A stretch of DNA of 64,000 bases from Mycolicibacterium alvei (GTDB taxonomy: Bacteria; Actinomycetota; Actinomycetes; Mycobacteriales; Mycobacteriaceae), in NCBI RefSeq assembly GCF_010727325.1, contig NZ_AP022565.1:930001-994000 (forward strand). The letters are read 5' to 3'. Both the position numbers and the translations under genes were made by a program. This document shows positions 42,696 through 53,062 of the stretch, piece by piece; the stretch's first letter is position 1; every line of letters starts with the position of its first letter. The notes under the pieces were generated by a model. That model did no database searches. It saw only the letters and a program-made list of their open reading frames with translations, and had not been told where the DNA came from.

Positions 42696-43205
42696 TCAGC
42701 CGATCGGGTACTCGACGCGCTTGTCGCCGTCCCAATGCCGTAGCCCGGTCACCTGACCGACGATCTCTGCGGGACGTCCGGCGATCCGCACGGCGGTGGC
42801 CAACCTGGCCGGCGCGATCCGCCGGGCCAGCGTCACATGCGGAGTCCAGTTTGCCGGTTCGGCGTGCGGCATCGGGGCCGGCTCCATGAACGGCAGGCAC
42901 AGTCGATACACCTCGGCCTGGATTTCGAGCAGCTCGTCGGTCGGGACCAAGAGCCGGGCCAGCACTCCGGCCGAGCGCCCGAAGATGAGCGTCGCGCCGA
43001 GCCTGCACGGTAGTGGGAACCGGTGGACGATGCCCTGCAGCACCGCCTCGGACCCACGGTCGATGTGTTGGGCAACGGTCAGCGTCGAATGCGGTCGGCC
43101 GGCAGGCGCCTGGCTGGGAATGTCGGCGTCGCGCAGTGCATCCCAGATCCGCCGGACCGCGGCTTCGGTGTCCGGGTCGAAGACCAGCTCGACGGAATGG
43201 ACCAT
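42696..43205 (-). CDS. 2'-5' RNA ligase/2H phosphoesterase family protein
   Basis: A 169-residue protein with the paired 2H motifs HSTLTV (about 39-44) and HVTLAR (about 122-127) that define 2H phosphoesterases. These cleave or form 2'-5' phosphodiester or cyclic phosphate bonds. It starts one base after the bioD stop, so it is the last gene of bioF-bioD. The cellular substrate is unknown; its place in the biotin operon is probably incidental. Confidence 0.85.
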   Translation of the reverse strand: MVHSVELVFDPDTEAAVRRIWDALRDADIPSQAPAGRPHSTLTVAQHIDRGSEAVLQGIVHRFPLPCRLGATLIFGRSAGVLARLLVPTDELLEIQAEVYRLCLPFMEPAPMPHAEPANWTPHVTLARRIAPARLATAVRIAGRPAEIVGQVTGLRHWDGDKRVEYPIG

Positions 43206-43206
43206 G

Positions 43207-43884
43207 TCAGGGCAGGCCGGTCAGCCAGTTCGGGTCGAAGGCATCGACGCATATTTTCGCGAACTCGTCGGCGCTTGCGCTGCCGAGTCCTGACGGGAGT
43301 ACAGCGCGGACCGGTGCCAACTGCGCCAGCGCGTCGCGGTTGCCCAGCTCGGCGACGCCCGGGCTCTCCGGCCAGGCTCCGACCACCAGGCCGGCACATG
43401 GAATCCCTTGACCAGCAAGTGATTCCAACGTCAATGCGGTGTGGTTGAGTGTCCCCAACCCCGGTGACACCACCACCAGAACGGCCGCGGACAGATCAGC
43501 TGCCAGATCACGCAGCGTGACGCCTTCGGCGCCCAGTTCGACGAGGAGACCACCGGCACCTTCGACGAGGGTCAGCCCGCCGGGGATCTCGACACCGCGC
43601 ACCGCGGCCGCCAACTCCGCACGAGTCGGCAGCGCCAGTGCGGCCCGGTGCGCGGCCGCCACCGGAGCGAGCGGTTCCGGGTAGCGCCAGCCCCCATGCA
43701 GGTTGTCAACCCCGGACAGCCGGTGCACCTCAGCGAGGTCGTTGTCGCCGTCGACAGTTCCGGTCTGCACGGGCTTGCACACCGCGACCGCAAGGCCGGC
43801 AAGCCGTGCGGCACAGGCCAATGCCGCGGTCGTCACCGTCTTGCCGACACCGGTGTCGGTCCCGGTGACGACCAGCGTGCTCAC
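43207..43884 (-). CDS. bioD: Dethiobiotin synthetase
   Basis: BioD closes the ureido ring of DAPA with CO2 and ATP to give dethiobiotin. The 225 residues have the P-loop [10 protein letters not shown] (8-17), CKPVQTG and [15 protein letters not shown] 43884 overlaps the bioF stop as GTGA. Regulated with bioF, probably by the BioQ box at 45049. Confidence 0.96.
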   Translation of the reverse strand: MSTLVVTGTDTGVGKTVTTAALACAARLAGLAVAVCKPVQTGTVDGDNDLAEVHRLSGVDNLHGGWRYPEPLAPVAAAHRAALALPTRAELAAAVRGVEIPGGLTLVEGAGGLLVELGAEGVTLRDLAADLSAAVLVVVSPGLGTLNHTALTLESLAGQGIPCAGLVVGAWPESPGVAELGNRDALAQLAPVRAVLPSGLGSASADEFAKICVDAFDPNWLTGLP

Positions 43885-45029
43885 AATCGGGCCTCGGAAA
43901 GGACCTCGGTCAACACCTGGCGGGCCAGCTCCATCTCGTTGGCGGTCAGCGAGGCCCGGGCCGTCAAGCGCAGTCGCGACGTGCCCTCGGGCACCGTCGG
44001 CGGGCGGAAACAGCCCACCCGTACACCGCGGTCCAGGCAGGCTGCGGCAGCAGCCACCGAGACTTCGGGGTCACCGAGGATCACCGAGACGACGGCGGAA
44101 TCGGGCACCGCGGCATCGCCGCAAATCCGGGCCAACTCGGCCGCACGATCCAACACGGCTTGCGCCCGCTGAGGTTCGGCGATCAACACCCGCAGCGCCG
44201 CCCACGCCGCGCCGACGGCCGCCGGCGCCAGGCCGGTATCGAAGATGAACGGGCGGGCGGCGTCGATCAAATGAGCGCGGACGGGCTCAGGGCCGAGCAC
44301 CACGCCGCCCTGGCTGCCCAACGACTTCGACAACGTCGTCGTCATCACCACCTCTGGCGCCCCGGCCAGGCCAGACTCGTACAACAGGCCCTGCCCGCCC
44401 GGACCGCGAACCCCCAACCCATGTGCCTCGTCGACGAGCAGCAGCGCACCGTGCCGGCGGCAGACCCCGTGCAACTCGCGCAGCGGCGCCAGGGCCCCGT
44501 CCGTGCTGAACACCGATTCGGTCAGGACCACCGCACGTTCCTCTGTGCGTGATGACAGCGCGGCATCGACGGCGCCGACGTCCAGGTGCGGCGTGACGGC
44601 CACCCGCGCACGGGACAGCCGACACGCATCGACCAGAGAAGCGTGGGTCAGCGCGTCGGACACCAGCAGCGAGCCTGGACCGGACAACGCGACGACGGCG
44701 CCCAGGTTGGCGGTGTATCCGGAGGAGAAGACCAGGGCCGACTCGGCGCCGATGAAGGTCGCCAGAGCGTTCTCGAATTCTTCGTGCAACTCGGTGTTTC
44801 CGGTGACCAGCCGCGAACCACCGGCACCGGCTCCCCAGGTGCGCAGCGCCTCGATGCCGCCATCCAGCACGTCTGGGTGTTGAGACAACCCGAGATAGTC
44901 GTTGGAGGCCAGATCCAGTTCGGTGGCCACCGCGGGGCGGGTACGCAACTCACGGCGAAGGCCGGCCTGCCTGCGCCGCGTTTCGACGTCAGCCAGCCAG
45001 GCCAACGGTGATAGATCGGTGCGTGTCAC
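43881..45029 (-). CDS. bioF: 8-amino-7-oxononanoate synthase
   Basis: BioF condenses pimeloyl thioester with alanine using pyridoxal phosphate. The 382-residue protein has [25 protein letters not shown] [27 protein letters not shown] and the PLP lysine in [16 protein letters not shown] 45029 follows GAGGAG. A BioQ box lies 20 bases upstream, so the bioF-bioD unit has its own control even though bioA reads towards it. Confidence 0.96.
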   Translation of the reverse strand: MTRTDLSPLAWLADVETRRRQAGLRRELRTRPAVATELDLASNDYLGLSQHPDVLDGGIEALRTWGAGAGGSRLVTGNTELHEEFENALATFIGAESALVFSSGYTANLGAVVALSGPGSLLVSDALTHASLVDACRLSRARVAVTPHLDVGAVDAALSSRTEERAVVLTESVFSTDGALAPLRELHGVCRRHGALLLVDEAHGLGVRGPGGQGLLYESGLAGAPEVVMTTTLSKSLGSQGGVVLGPEPVRAHLIDAARPFIFDTGLAPAAVGAAWAALRVLIAEPQRAQAVLDRAAELARICGDAAVPDSAVVSVILGDPEVSVAAAAACLDRGVRVGCFRPPTVPEGTSRLRLTARASLTANEMELARQVLTEVLSEARL

Positions 45030-45048
45030 GGTTGCTCCTCGCTAGGAT

Positions 45049-45061
45049 TGAACACCGTTCA
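45049..45061. promoter_or_regulatory. BioQ operator upstream of bioF
   Basis: A second exact TGAACACCGTTCA palindrome. It overlaps the stop codon of bioA (45059-45061) and lies beside TAACCT (45066-45061, minus strand), a possible -10 for bioF. Confidence 0.85.
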
Positions 45062-46357
45062 GGTTAGTGCACGGGCCACGCCGACCATGCCTGTGGTGAT
45101 CTGTTCCACCTCCGCCGGCGTGCAGATGAAGGGCGGCATGGCGTAGATCAGTTTGCCGAACGGGCGCAGCCAGACCCCGTGGCGCAATGCGGCCAGCGTC
45201 GCCACCCGCATATCCACCGGCTGGCACATCTCGATCACGCCGATGGCGCCCAGCACCCGGACGTCGGCAACGCCTGGCAATGCGCGCGCCGGCTCGAGTC
45301 CCTCCCGCAGGCCCGCCTCGATCTCGGCCACCCGGGCCGGCCAATCACCGCCGACCAGTAGTTCCACCGCGGCCACACCCACCGCGCAGGCCAGTGCGTT
45401 GGCCATGAACGTCGGACCGTGCATGAGCGCACCGGGCTCCCCCGCGCTGATCGTCCGCGCGACCTCACGGGTGCACAGCGTGGCGGCCAGCGTGATGTAG
45501 CCGCCGGTCAGTGCCTTGCCGACGCACATGATGTCCGGACTCACCCCGGCGTGCTCGGCGGCGAACAACTTTCCGGTGCGGCCGAATCCGGTGGCGATCT
45601 CGTCGAAGATCAGCAGAACATCGTGACGATCGCAGATGGCGCGCAGGTCCGACAGGTAGCGGGGGTCGTGAAAGCGCATCCCGCCGGCACCTTGCACCAC
45701 GGGTTCGACGATCACCGCGGCGAGTTCGTCGGCGTGTTCGGCCAACTGTTGTTCGAACGCCTCGATATAGGACGGCCGGTAATCGGCGGGTACGGGCGGG
45801 GCGAAAATCTGGGGCACCAGGACATCCGCCCACAGGGAATGCATGCCGCCGTCGGGGTCACACACGCTCATCGGGGTGAAGGTGTCACCGTGATACCCGC
45901 CGCGCCACGTCATCAGGCGGTGCTTGGTGCCGCGGCCCAGGCTGCGCCAGTACTGCAGCGCCATCTTGACCGCCACCTCGACCGAAACCGACCCGGAATC
46001 GCTGAAGAACACCGTCTCCAGCCCCTCGGGGGTGAGTTCGACCAGCAGCTGGGCCAGCCGTGCCGCCGGCGCGTGCGTCAGGCCGCCGAACATGACGTGG
46101 TTCATGGTCGCGAGTTGGTCGTTGATCGCACGGTCGAGCACCGGATGCCCGTGCCCGTGCACGGCCGTCCACCAGGACGCCATCGCATCGATCACCTCGA
46201 TCGGTGCACCGTCGGTCGGGTCGATCACAGTCATCCATGCGCCCTTGGCCCCGACCGCCACCACCGGCGGCAACGCCTGCGCGCCCATGGCGCTGTAGGG
46301 GTGCCAGATGTGGGCCGCATCGATGGCATTGATCTGCGCTGGGGTCAGCTCAGCCAC
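45059..46357 (-). CDS. bioA: Adenosylmethionine-8-amino-7-oxononanoate aminotransferase
   Basis: BioA makes DAPA from KAPA with S-adenosylmethionine as amino donor. The 432-residue class III transaminase has [58 protein letters not shown] and the PLP lysine in [12 protein letters not shown] 46357 fits the M. tuberculosis start; GTG 46384 is an in-frame alternative. A -10-like TAGGCT (46371-46366) ends 8 bases before 46357, supporting the shorter form. Confidence 0.95.
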   Translation of the reverse strand: MAELTPAQINAIDAAHIWHPYSAMGAQALPPVVAVGAKGAWMTVIDPTDGAPIEVIDAMASWWTAVHGHGHPVLDRAINDQLATMNHVMFGGLTHAPAARLAQLLVELTPEGLETVFFSDSGSVSVEVAVKMALQYWRSLGRGTKHRLMTWRGGYHGDTFTPMSVCDPDGGMHSLWADVLVPQIFAPPVPADYRPSYIEAFEQQLAEHADELAAVIVEPVVQGAGGMRFHDPRYLSDLRAICDRHDVLLIFDEIATGFGRTGKLFAAEHAGVSPDIMCVGKALTGGYITLAATLCTREVARTISAGEPGALMHGPTFMANALACAVGVAAVELLVGGDWPARVAEIEAGLREGLEPARALPGVADVRVLGAIGVIEMCQPVDMRVATLAALRHGVWLRPFGKLIYAMPPFICTPAEVEQITTGMVGVARALT

Positions 46358-46365
46358 AGTCGGGC

Positions 46366-46371
46366 AGCCTA
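46366..46371 (-). promoter_or_regulatory. Possible -10 element of bioA
   Basis: TAGGCT on the minus strand ends 8 bases upstream of GTG 46357. No BioQ box was found here, unlike in front of bioB and bioF. Confidence 0.35.
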
Positions 46372-46448
46372 GCCCTTTGCTCACCTACTGTGACGCACGC
46401 ATCCGAAATGTGAGCTGTCGGCCGATGTTAGGTAAATTGGCCTCGATC

Positions 46449-48620
46449 ATGAGAACCCTTGACGCCCCCCGGACGGAGCCCGGCACCGAATCGGGTTCCG
46501 ATTCGCGCGCTGTCATGGGCAGCCGATCATCGGGGTTCTACCGGCACGATCTCGACGGACTGCGCGGTATCGCCATCGCCCTGGTCGCGATGTTCCACAT
46601 CTGGTTCGGCCGGGTTTCCGGTGGTGTCGACGTTTTCCTGGCGCTGTCCGGGTTCTTTTTCGGCGGCAAGATCCTGCGTATCGCGCTCAACCCGGAAGCG
46701 CCGCTGTGGCTGCTTCCCGAAGTGGTTCGACTGATCCGGCGATTGCTTCCCGCGTTGGTCGTGGTGCTTGCCGCAGCCGCGGTGCTGACCATCCTGGTCC
46801 AGCCCGAGACCCGCTGGGAGGCGTTTGCTGACCAAAGCCTGGCAAGCCTGGGCTACTACCAGAACTGGGAACTGTCCAACACGGCCGCGGACTACCTTCG
46901 CGCCGGTGAGGCGGTCAGTCCGCTTCAACACATCTGGTCGATGTCGGTCCAGGGGCAGTTCTATGTGGCCTTCCTGGTGCTGGTCTTCGGGTTCGCTTTC
47001 CTCGGCCGCCGGATCTTCGGGCGGCACCTACGCACCGCGTTCATCGTTCTACTGGGCGCCCTGACCATCGCGTCCTTCGTGTACGCGATCATCGCCCACA
47101 ACACCGACCAGGCGACCGCCTATTACAACAGCTTCGCCCGCGGCTGGGAGCTGCTGATCGGCGCACTCGCGGGGGCCTTGGTCCCGGCGGTGCGGTGGCC
47201 GATGTGGCTGCGCACGATCCTGGCGACTGTCTCGCTGGCCGCGATCCTGACGTGCGGCTGGTTCATCGACGGCGTCAAGGAGTTTCCGGGGCCGTGGACG
47301 CTGGTTCCGGTCGGAGCGACCGTTCTGTTCATCCTGACCGCAGCCAACCGGACCGACGATCCGAGCAGCGCCCAACGGCGGCTGCCCACACCCAATCGGA
47401 TGTTGGCCACCAGACCGTTCGTGGCACTCGGCGCAATGGCCTACTCGCTGTATCTGTGGCACTGGCCGCTGTTGATCTTCTGGCTCTCGTACTCGGGTCA
47501 TGCCCACGCCAACTTTCTCGAGGGCACGATCGTGCTGGTGATCTCGGGAGTTCTGGCCTGGCTCACCACGCGCTACATCGAGGAGCCGCTGCGCGCACAG
47601 AAGTCGAAGACCGCCGGCCCTGCACCGGCCGTCCCGCTACGGGTGCGGCTGCGCAGGCCGACGATCGTCCTCGGCTCCACCGTCGCCCTGCTCGGGGTGG
47701 CGTTGACGGCCACCTCGTTCACCTGGCGTGAGCACGTCACCGTGCAGCGTGCCAGTGGCAAGGAACTGTCGGGGCTGTCGGCCCGCGACTATCCGGGGGC
47801 GCGCGCCCTGGTCAATCATGCGCGGGTGCCCAAGCTACCGATGCGCCCCACTGTGCTCGAGGCCAAGAACGACCTGCCGCAGTCCACGACCGACGGATGT
47901 ATCAGCGATTTCGCCAGCGTCGACGTGATCAACTGCACCTACGGCGACAAGAACGCGACGCGTACCATCGCAGTGGCCGGCGGTTCGCACGCTGAACACT
48001 GGATCACCGCACTGGACCTGCTGGGCCGCCTGCACGACTTCAAGGTGGTCACCTACCTCAAGATGGGGTGTCCGTTGACCACAGAGGAAACTCCGCTGGT
48101 GATGGGCGACAACCGGCCGTATCCGAAATGCCATGAATGGAACGAAAAAGTGATGGCCAAGCTCATCGCTGATCGTCCCGACTTCGTCTTCACCACCTCG
48201 ACCCGCCCGTGGAACATCAAGCCCGGCGACGTGATGCCAGGCACCTACATCGGAATCTGGGAATCCTTCTCCAAGAACAACATTCCCGTCTTGGCCATGC
48301 GCGACACCCCGTGGCTGACCCGGAACGGCAAGCCGTTCTTCCCCTACGACTGCCTGGCCAAGGGTGGCGATTCCGTATCCTGCGGCATCGAGCGGTCCAA
48401 GGTACTCTCCGATCACAACCCCACGTTGGATTTCGTCGGAAGGTTTCCCCTGCTCAAGCCACTCGACATGAGCGATGCGGTGTGCCGGAAGGACTATTGT
48501 CGTGTGGTCGAGGGAAATGTGTTGCTCTATCACGATTCCCACCACCTCTCGACCACCTACATGCGCACCATGACGGGTGAACTGGGCCGTCAGATGGCGG
48601 CGGCCACCGGTTGGTGGTGA
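46449..48620 (+). CDS. Membrane acyltransferase 3 with SGNH domain (OatA-like)
   Basis: A 723-residue protein, counterpart of M. tuberculosis Rv1565c. Residues 30-390 are the acyltransferase-3 domain with about ten helices; the start YRHDLDGLRGIAIALVAMFH and the later IWSMSVQGQFY are its signatures. The C-terminal 300 residues are an SGNH-type domain outside the membrane, with VAGGSHAEHW and DSHHLS as nucleophile and Asp-His motifs. Such proteins O-acetylate peptidoglycan, glycolipids or polysaccharides. ATG 46449 starts it. The treX start is only 4 bases beyond its stop. Confidence 0.88.
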   Translation: MRTLDAPRTEPGTESGSDSRAVMGSRSSGFYRHDLDGLRGIAIALVAMFHIWFGRVSGGVDVFLALSGFFFGGKILRIALNPEAPLWLLPEVVRLIRRLLPALVVVLAAAAVLTILVQPETRWEAFADQSLASLGYYQNWELSNTAADYLRAGEAVSPLQHIWSMSVQGQFYVAFLVLVFGFAFLGRRIFGRHLRTAFIVLLGALTIASFVYAIIAHNTDQATAYYNSFARGWELLIGALAGALVPAVRWPMWLRTILATVSLAAILTCGWFIDGVKEFPGPWTLVPVGATVLFILTAANRTDDPSSAQRRLPTPNRMLATRPFVALGAMAYSLYLWHWPLLIFWLSYSGHAHANFLEGTIVLVISGVLAWLTTRYIEEPLRAQKSKTAGPAPAVPLRVRLRRPTIVLGSTVALLGVALTATSFTWREHVTVQRASGKELSGLSARDYPGARALVNHARVPKLPMRPTVLEAKNDLPQSTTDGCISDFASVDVINCTYGDKNATRTIAVAGGSHAEHWITALDLLGRLHDFKVVTYLKMGCPLTTEETPLVMGDNRPYPKCHEWNEKVMAKLIADRPDFVFTTSTRPWNIKPGDVMPGTYIGIWESFSKNNIPVLAMRDTPWLTRNGKPFFPYDCLAKGGDSVSCGIERSKVLSDHNPTLDFVGRFPLLKPLDMSDAVCRKDYCRVVEGNVLLYHDSHHLSTTYMRTMTGELGRQMAAATGWW

Positions 48621-48624
48621 GACC

Positions 48625-50793
48625 ATGCCACCGTCGTCCGACATACCGCCGTCACCACCACCGACGCCGATGTCGATGGTCTGGCCCGGTGAGCCCTACC
48701 CGCTCGGTGCGACCTACGACGGGGCGGGGACCAACTTCTCGTTGTTCTCCGAAGTCGCCGAGCGCGTCGAGCTGTGCCTGATCGCCAAAGACGGTTCCGA
48801 ACACCGGATCAACCTGGAGGAGGTCGACGGCTACGTCTGGCACGCCTACCTGCCCACGGTCACCCCCGGACAGCGCTACGGCTATCGGGTGTACGGACCG
48901 TGGGATCCCGGCGCCGGGCACCGGTGTGATCCCAGCAAGCTGCTGTTGGACCCGTACGGCAAATCGTTTCACGGCGACTTCGACTTCAGCCAGGCGTTGT
49001 TCTCCTACGACATGACGGCCGAGCCCCTCGGCACCGGCACGCCACCCCAGGTCGACTCCCTGGGGCACACCATGACCAGCGTGGTGATCACCCCGTTCTT
49101 CCAATGGGGATCCGACCGGGCACCGAAGACCCCGTACCACGACACGGTGATCTACGAGGCACACGTCAAGGGCATGACCCAGACCCACCCGGGAATCCCC
49201 GAAGAACTCCGGGGCACGTACGCCGGGCTGAGTCACCCGGTGGTCATCGAACACCTGCAGTCGCTGAATATCACCGCGATCGAACTGATGCCGGTGCACC
49301 AGTTCATGCACGACCACCGACTGCTCGACCTCGGGTTGCGAAACTACTGGGGTTACAACACGGTCGGCTTCTTCGCCCCGCACTTCCAGTACGCGGCCAC
49401 CCGGCACGCCGGCGGTGCGGTGGCCGAGTTCAAAACCATGGTCAAGGCGTTCCACGATGCGGGTATCGAGGTCATACTCGACGTCGTCTACAACCACACA
49501 GCCGAGGGAAACCACCTCGGTCCGACCATCAATTTCCGCGGCATCGACAACGCCGCGTACTACCGTCTGCTCGACGGCCAACCCGAGTACTACAAGGATT
49601 TCACCGGAACCGGCAACAGCCTCAACGCGCGACATCCGCACACGTTGCAGCTGATCATGGACTCCCTGCGGTACTGGGTGCTCGAGATGCACGTCGACGG
49701 TTTCCGGTTCGATCTGGCCTCGACCCTGGCCCGCGAGTTCTATGACGTGGACCGGCTTTCGGCGTTCTTCGATCTGGTCCAACAGGATCCGGTGGTCAGC
49801 CAGGTGAAGCTGATCGCCGAGCCGTGGGACATCGGCGAGGGTGGCTATCAGGTCGGAAATTTTCCGGGTTTGTGGACCGAATGGAACGGGAAGTATCGCG
49901 ATACCGTGCGCGATTACTGGCGGGGCGAGCCCTCAACCCTGGGTGAGTTCGCCTCCCGGCTGACCGGTTCCTCGGACCTGTACGAGGCGACGGGGCGGCG
50001 CCCGAGCGCAAGCATCAACTTCGTCACGTGTCACGACGGGTTCACTCTCAACGACCTGGTCTCCTACAACGAGAAGCACAACGAGGCCAACGGTGAGGAC
50101 AACCGCGACGGCGAGAGCCACAACCGCTCGTGGAACTGCGGGGTCGAGGGAGCGACCGACGACCCGGAGATTCTGGCGCTGCGCGCAAAGCAGATGCGCA
50201 ACATCACCGGGACGTTGATGCTGTCCCAGGGCACACCGATGATCGCCCATGGTGACGAGATCGGCCGGACCCAACTGGGCAACAACAATGTGTACTGCCA
50301 AGATTCCGAATTATCCTGGATGGACTGGTCACTGCTCGAAACGAACGCCGACCATCTGGAATTCACCCGCCGGGCCCTGGCATTCCGTAAGCGCCATCCG
50401 GCATTTCGGCGCAGGCGATTCTTCGAGGGCAAACCGATCCGCAGTGGCGATCAGGTCCGCGACATCGCCTGGCTCACCCCGGCAGGCACGGAGATGACTC
50501 CCGAGGACTGGGAAACCGGGCTGGGCACGTGTGTGGCCGTGTTCCTCAACGGTGATTCGATCCTCGCCCCCAACGGTCGCGGCGAACGTGTCGTCGACGA
50601 CACGTTCTTGTTGTGCTTCAACGCCAATGACCACGAGCAGGATTTCGTCACACCGAACGGCGACTACGCCAAAGAGTGGGTGGGCGACCTGGATACGGCA
50701 AGCCCAATCGGCAACTCCGATCTGGTCGTCGCCGCAGGCGAGAAGATCTTGCTCCAGGCCCGGTCTCTGCTCGTCCTGCGCAAGACGGCCTGA
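48625..50793 (+). CDS. treX: Glycogen debranching enzyme TreX (GlgX)
   Basis: TreX hydrolyses alpha-1,6 branches of glycogen so that TreY and TreZ can convert the linear chains to trehalose. The 722-residue GH13 enzyme has a CBM48 domain (about 22-130) and the catalytic barrel: DVVYNHTAEGN, VDGFRFDLAS (Asp nucleophile), LIAEPWD (Glu acid), NFVTCHDGFTL (Asp). ATG 48625 follows GGTGGTGAG; ATG 48670 is an alternative. Close in sequence and length to M. tuberculosis TreX. Confidence 0.96.
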   Translation: MPPSSDIPPSPPPTPMSMVWPGEPYPLGATYDGAGTNFSLFSEVAERVELCLIAKDGSEHRINLEEVDGYVWHAYLPTVTPGQRYGYRVYGPWDPGAGHRCDPSKLLLDPYGKSFHGDFDFSQALFSYDMTAEPLGTGTPPQVDSLGHTMTSVVITPFFQWGSDRAPKTPYHDTVIYEAHVKGMTQTHPGIPEELRGTYAGLSHPVVIEHLQSLNITAIELMPVHQFMHDHRLLDLGLRNYWGYNTVGFFAPHFQYAATRHAGGAVAEFKTMVKAFHDAGIEVILDVVYNHTAEGNHLGPTINFRGIDNAAYYRLLDGQPEYYKDFTGTGNSLNARHPHTLQLIMDSLRYWVLEMHVDGFRFDLASTLAREFYDVDRLSAFFDLVQQDPVVSQVKLIAEPWDIGEGGYQVGNFPGLWTEWNGKYRDTVRDYWRGEPSTLGEFASRLTGSSDLYEATGRRPSASINFVTCHDGFTLNDLVSYNEKHNEANGEDNRDGESHNRSWNCGVEGATDDPEILALRAKQMRNITGTLMLSQGTPMIAHGDEIGRTQLGNNNVYCQDSELSWMDWSLLETNADHLEFTRRALAFRKRHPAFRRRRFFEGKPIRSGDQVRDIAWLTPAGTEMTPEDWETGLGTCVAVFLNGDSILAPNGRGERVVDDTFLLCFNANDHEQDFVTPNGDYAKEWVGDLDTASPIGNSDLVVAAGEKILLQARSLLVLRKTA

Positions 50794-50794
50794 C

Positions 50795-53062
50795 ATGCCG
50801 CTTCCGGTGCTGTCCACGTATCGACTCCAGATGCGCGGGGACTGCTGCACATTCGATGATGCGGTGAACCTGCTGGACTATCTGGACCGCCTCGGGGTGT
50901 CCCACCTCTACCTGTCCCCGATCCTGACTGCCGTATCCGGATCCACCCACGGATACGACGTCACCGACCCCACCACGGTGTCGGCGGCACTCGGCGGACC
51001 CGAGGGTCTGCGGCGGCTGTCCACAGCAGCCCGTAAGAGGAACATCGGCCTCATTGTCGATATCGTGCCCAACCATGTCGGCGTCGCCCACCCCGAGCAG
51101 AACGTCTGGTGGTGGGATCTGCTTCGGAACGGCCGGACCTCGGCCTATGCCGACTACTTCGACGTCGACTGGGATCTCGACAACGGCCGGATCGTGCTCC
51201 CGGTCTTGGGTTCCGACGACGACGTCGCCGATCTGGTGGTCGACGGCGAGGTGCTGCGGCTGGGTGACCTCGTCTTCCCTGTCGCACCGGGCACCGGCAC
51301 CGGCACCGCCGGCGAGGTGTATGACCGCCAGCACTACCGGCTGACCGGATGGCGTACCGGCATCTGCGGTTATCGGCGCTTCTTCTCGATCACCTCCCTG
51401 GCGGCGCTTCGCCAAGAGGACCGGGCCGTTTTCGACGCCAGCCACGTGGAGGTGAAACGCTGGTTCGACGAGGGATTGGTGGATGGCCTGCGCATCGACC
51501 ATCCCGACGGATTGTCCGATCCCGCAGGCTATCTGCGATGGCTGCGCGAGCTCACCGGACCCGACGCCTGGATCGTGGTGGAGAAGATTCTCGCCGCCGA
51601 CGAAAGCCTGGACGCGTCGCTGCCGGTCAACGGCACCACCGGGTATGACGCGCTACGCGAAGTCGGCGGACTGTTCGTCGATCCGGCCGGTGCGGCCGTA
51701 CTCACCACGCTCAGCGGCCGCCCGGATCCCGACGCCGAGCTCAGGCTCAAGACCGCGGCGGTCACCGACACCCTGGCCAGTGAACTGGGCCGGCTGTGCC
51801 GCGCCGTCGCGAGGGTGACCGGACAGAACGACGAGCAGCTGCCCACCGCCATCACCGCGTTGATCAGCCGGATCGGTGTCTATCGCAGCGACTATCCCGC
51901 ACTCAGCACGATCCTGCCGGTGGCGTTGCAGGAGACTGCTTGCACCACACCGGAACTCACCGAGGCGCTGGACTTGATATCGGTGGCCATGTCTCGCAGT
52001 GCCGAGGTGGTCTCCCGGTTCAACCAACTGTGCGGAGCCGCAACGGCGAAGGCCGTCGAGGACTGTCTGTTCTACCGCGACGCGCGGCTGGTCTCACTCA
52101 ACGAGGTCGGCGGTGCGCCCGAGCTGTTCGGAGTCACGACGGCCGAGTTCCACCAGCGGGCGACGGCGCGGCAGCATGCCTGGCCGTCGACGATGACCAC
52201 CCTGTCGACCCACGACACCAAGCGCGGCGAGGATGTCCGCGCCCGCATCGGGTTGCTGTCCCAGGTGCCGGAAACCTGGGCGGATTCGGTCGAGCGGTGG
52301 ACTACGGCGTCCACTCCCCCAGATCGCGGCACCGCACTATTCCTGTGGCAGAACATCTTCGGAGTCTGGCCGGTCGATGGGAACGTCACCGACGATCTCC
52401 GCACCCGGCTGCACAGCTACATCGAGAAGGCGATCCGGGAAGCCGCTACCCACACCTCCTGGCATGACCCGTCCCGCGAGTTCGAGGATGACGCACACGG
52501 CTGGCTGGATCGAGTGTTCGACGGACCGGTCGCTGCCGAATTGACGGCACTGGTGGGTCGACTCGACGCGCATGCCCGTAACGACAGCCTGGGGCAGAAA
52601 CTCATCCAGCTGACCGTGCCCGGTGTCCCCGACGTCTACCAGGGCACCGAATCCACCGAGGACAGTCTTGTCGATCCGGACAACCGGCGCCCGGTCGACT
52701 ACCCGGCGTTACGTGACGCGTTGAAGCATGGGGACGATGCCAAGATCCGGGTGACCAGCGCCGCGCTGACCCTGCGTCGTGCGCGTCCGCAGACATTCCT
52801 CGCCGGTGCCTACCGCCCGCGGCCGGCCATCGGCGACGCTGCGCGGCACCTGGTGGGCTTCACGCGAGGTGAGGATGTCGTGGTGGCAGTCAGCCGCTGG
52901 ACCATAGGATTGGCCGAAACCGGCTGGGGCGATACGGCTTTGCCGCTGCCCGAGGGACAGTGGACCGATCGGCTCACTGGCCGGGATTGGACTGGTCGGG
53001 TCCAGGTGTCCGAGCTGCTCTCGGATTCACCTGTAGCCTTGTTGGAACGCTCCGATGGCTGA
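50795..53062 (+). CDS. treY: Maltooligosyl trehalose synthase
   Basis: TreY rearranges the reducing-end alpha-1,4 bond of maltodextrin to an alpha,alpha-1,1 bond. The 755-residue GH13_26 protein has STYRLQM at the N-terminus, DIVPNHVGVAH, VDGLRIDHPDGLSDP (Asp nucleophile), WIVVEKIL (Glu) and TLSTHDTKRGEDVRAR. ATG 50795 starts one base after the treX stop. It ends inside the start of treZ (8-base overlap). Confidence 0.96.
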   Translation: MPLPVLSTYRLQMRGDCCTFDDAVNLLDYLDRLGVSHLYLSPILTAVSGSTHGYDVTDPTTVSAALGGPEGLRRLSTAARKRNIGLIVDIVPNHVGVAHPEQNVWWWDLLRNGRTSAYADYFDVDWDLDNGRIVLPVLGSDDDVADLVVDGEVLRLGDLVFPVAPGTGTGTAGEVYDRQHYRLTGWRTGICGYRRFFSITSLAALRQEDRAVFDASHVEVKRWFDEGLVDGLRIDHPDGLSDPAGYLRWLRELTGPDAWIVVEKILAADESLDASLPVNGTTGYDALREVGGLFVDPAGAAVLTTLSGRPDPDAELRLKTAAVTDTLASELGRLCRAVARVTGQNDEQLPTAITALISRIGVYRSDYPALSTILPVALQETACTTPELTEALDLISVAMSRSAEVVSRFNQLCGAATAKAVEDCLFYRDARLVSLNEVGGAPELFGVTTAEFHQRATARQHAWPSTMTTLSTHDTKRGEDVRARIGLLSQVPETWADSVERWTTASTPPDRGTALFLWQNIFGVWPVDGNVTDDLRTRLHSYIEKAIREAATHTSWHDPSREFEDDAHGWLDRVFDGPVAAELTALVGRLDAHARNDSLGQKLIQLTVPGVPDVYQGTESTEDSLVDPDNRRPVDYPALRDALKHGDDAKIRVTSAALTLRRARPQTFLAGAYRPRPAIGDAARHLVGFTRGEDVVVAVSRWTIGLAETGWGDTALPLPEGQWTDRLTGRDWTGRVQVSELLSDSPVALLERSDG

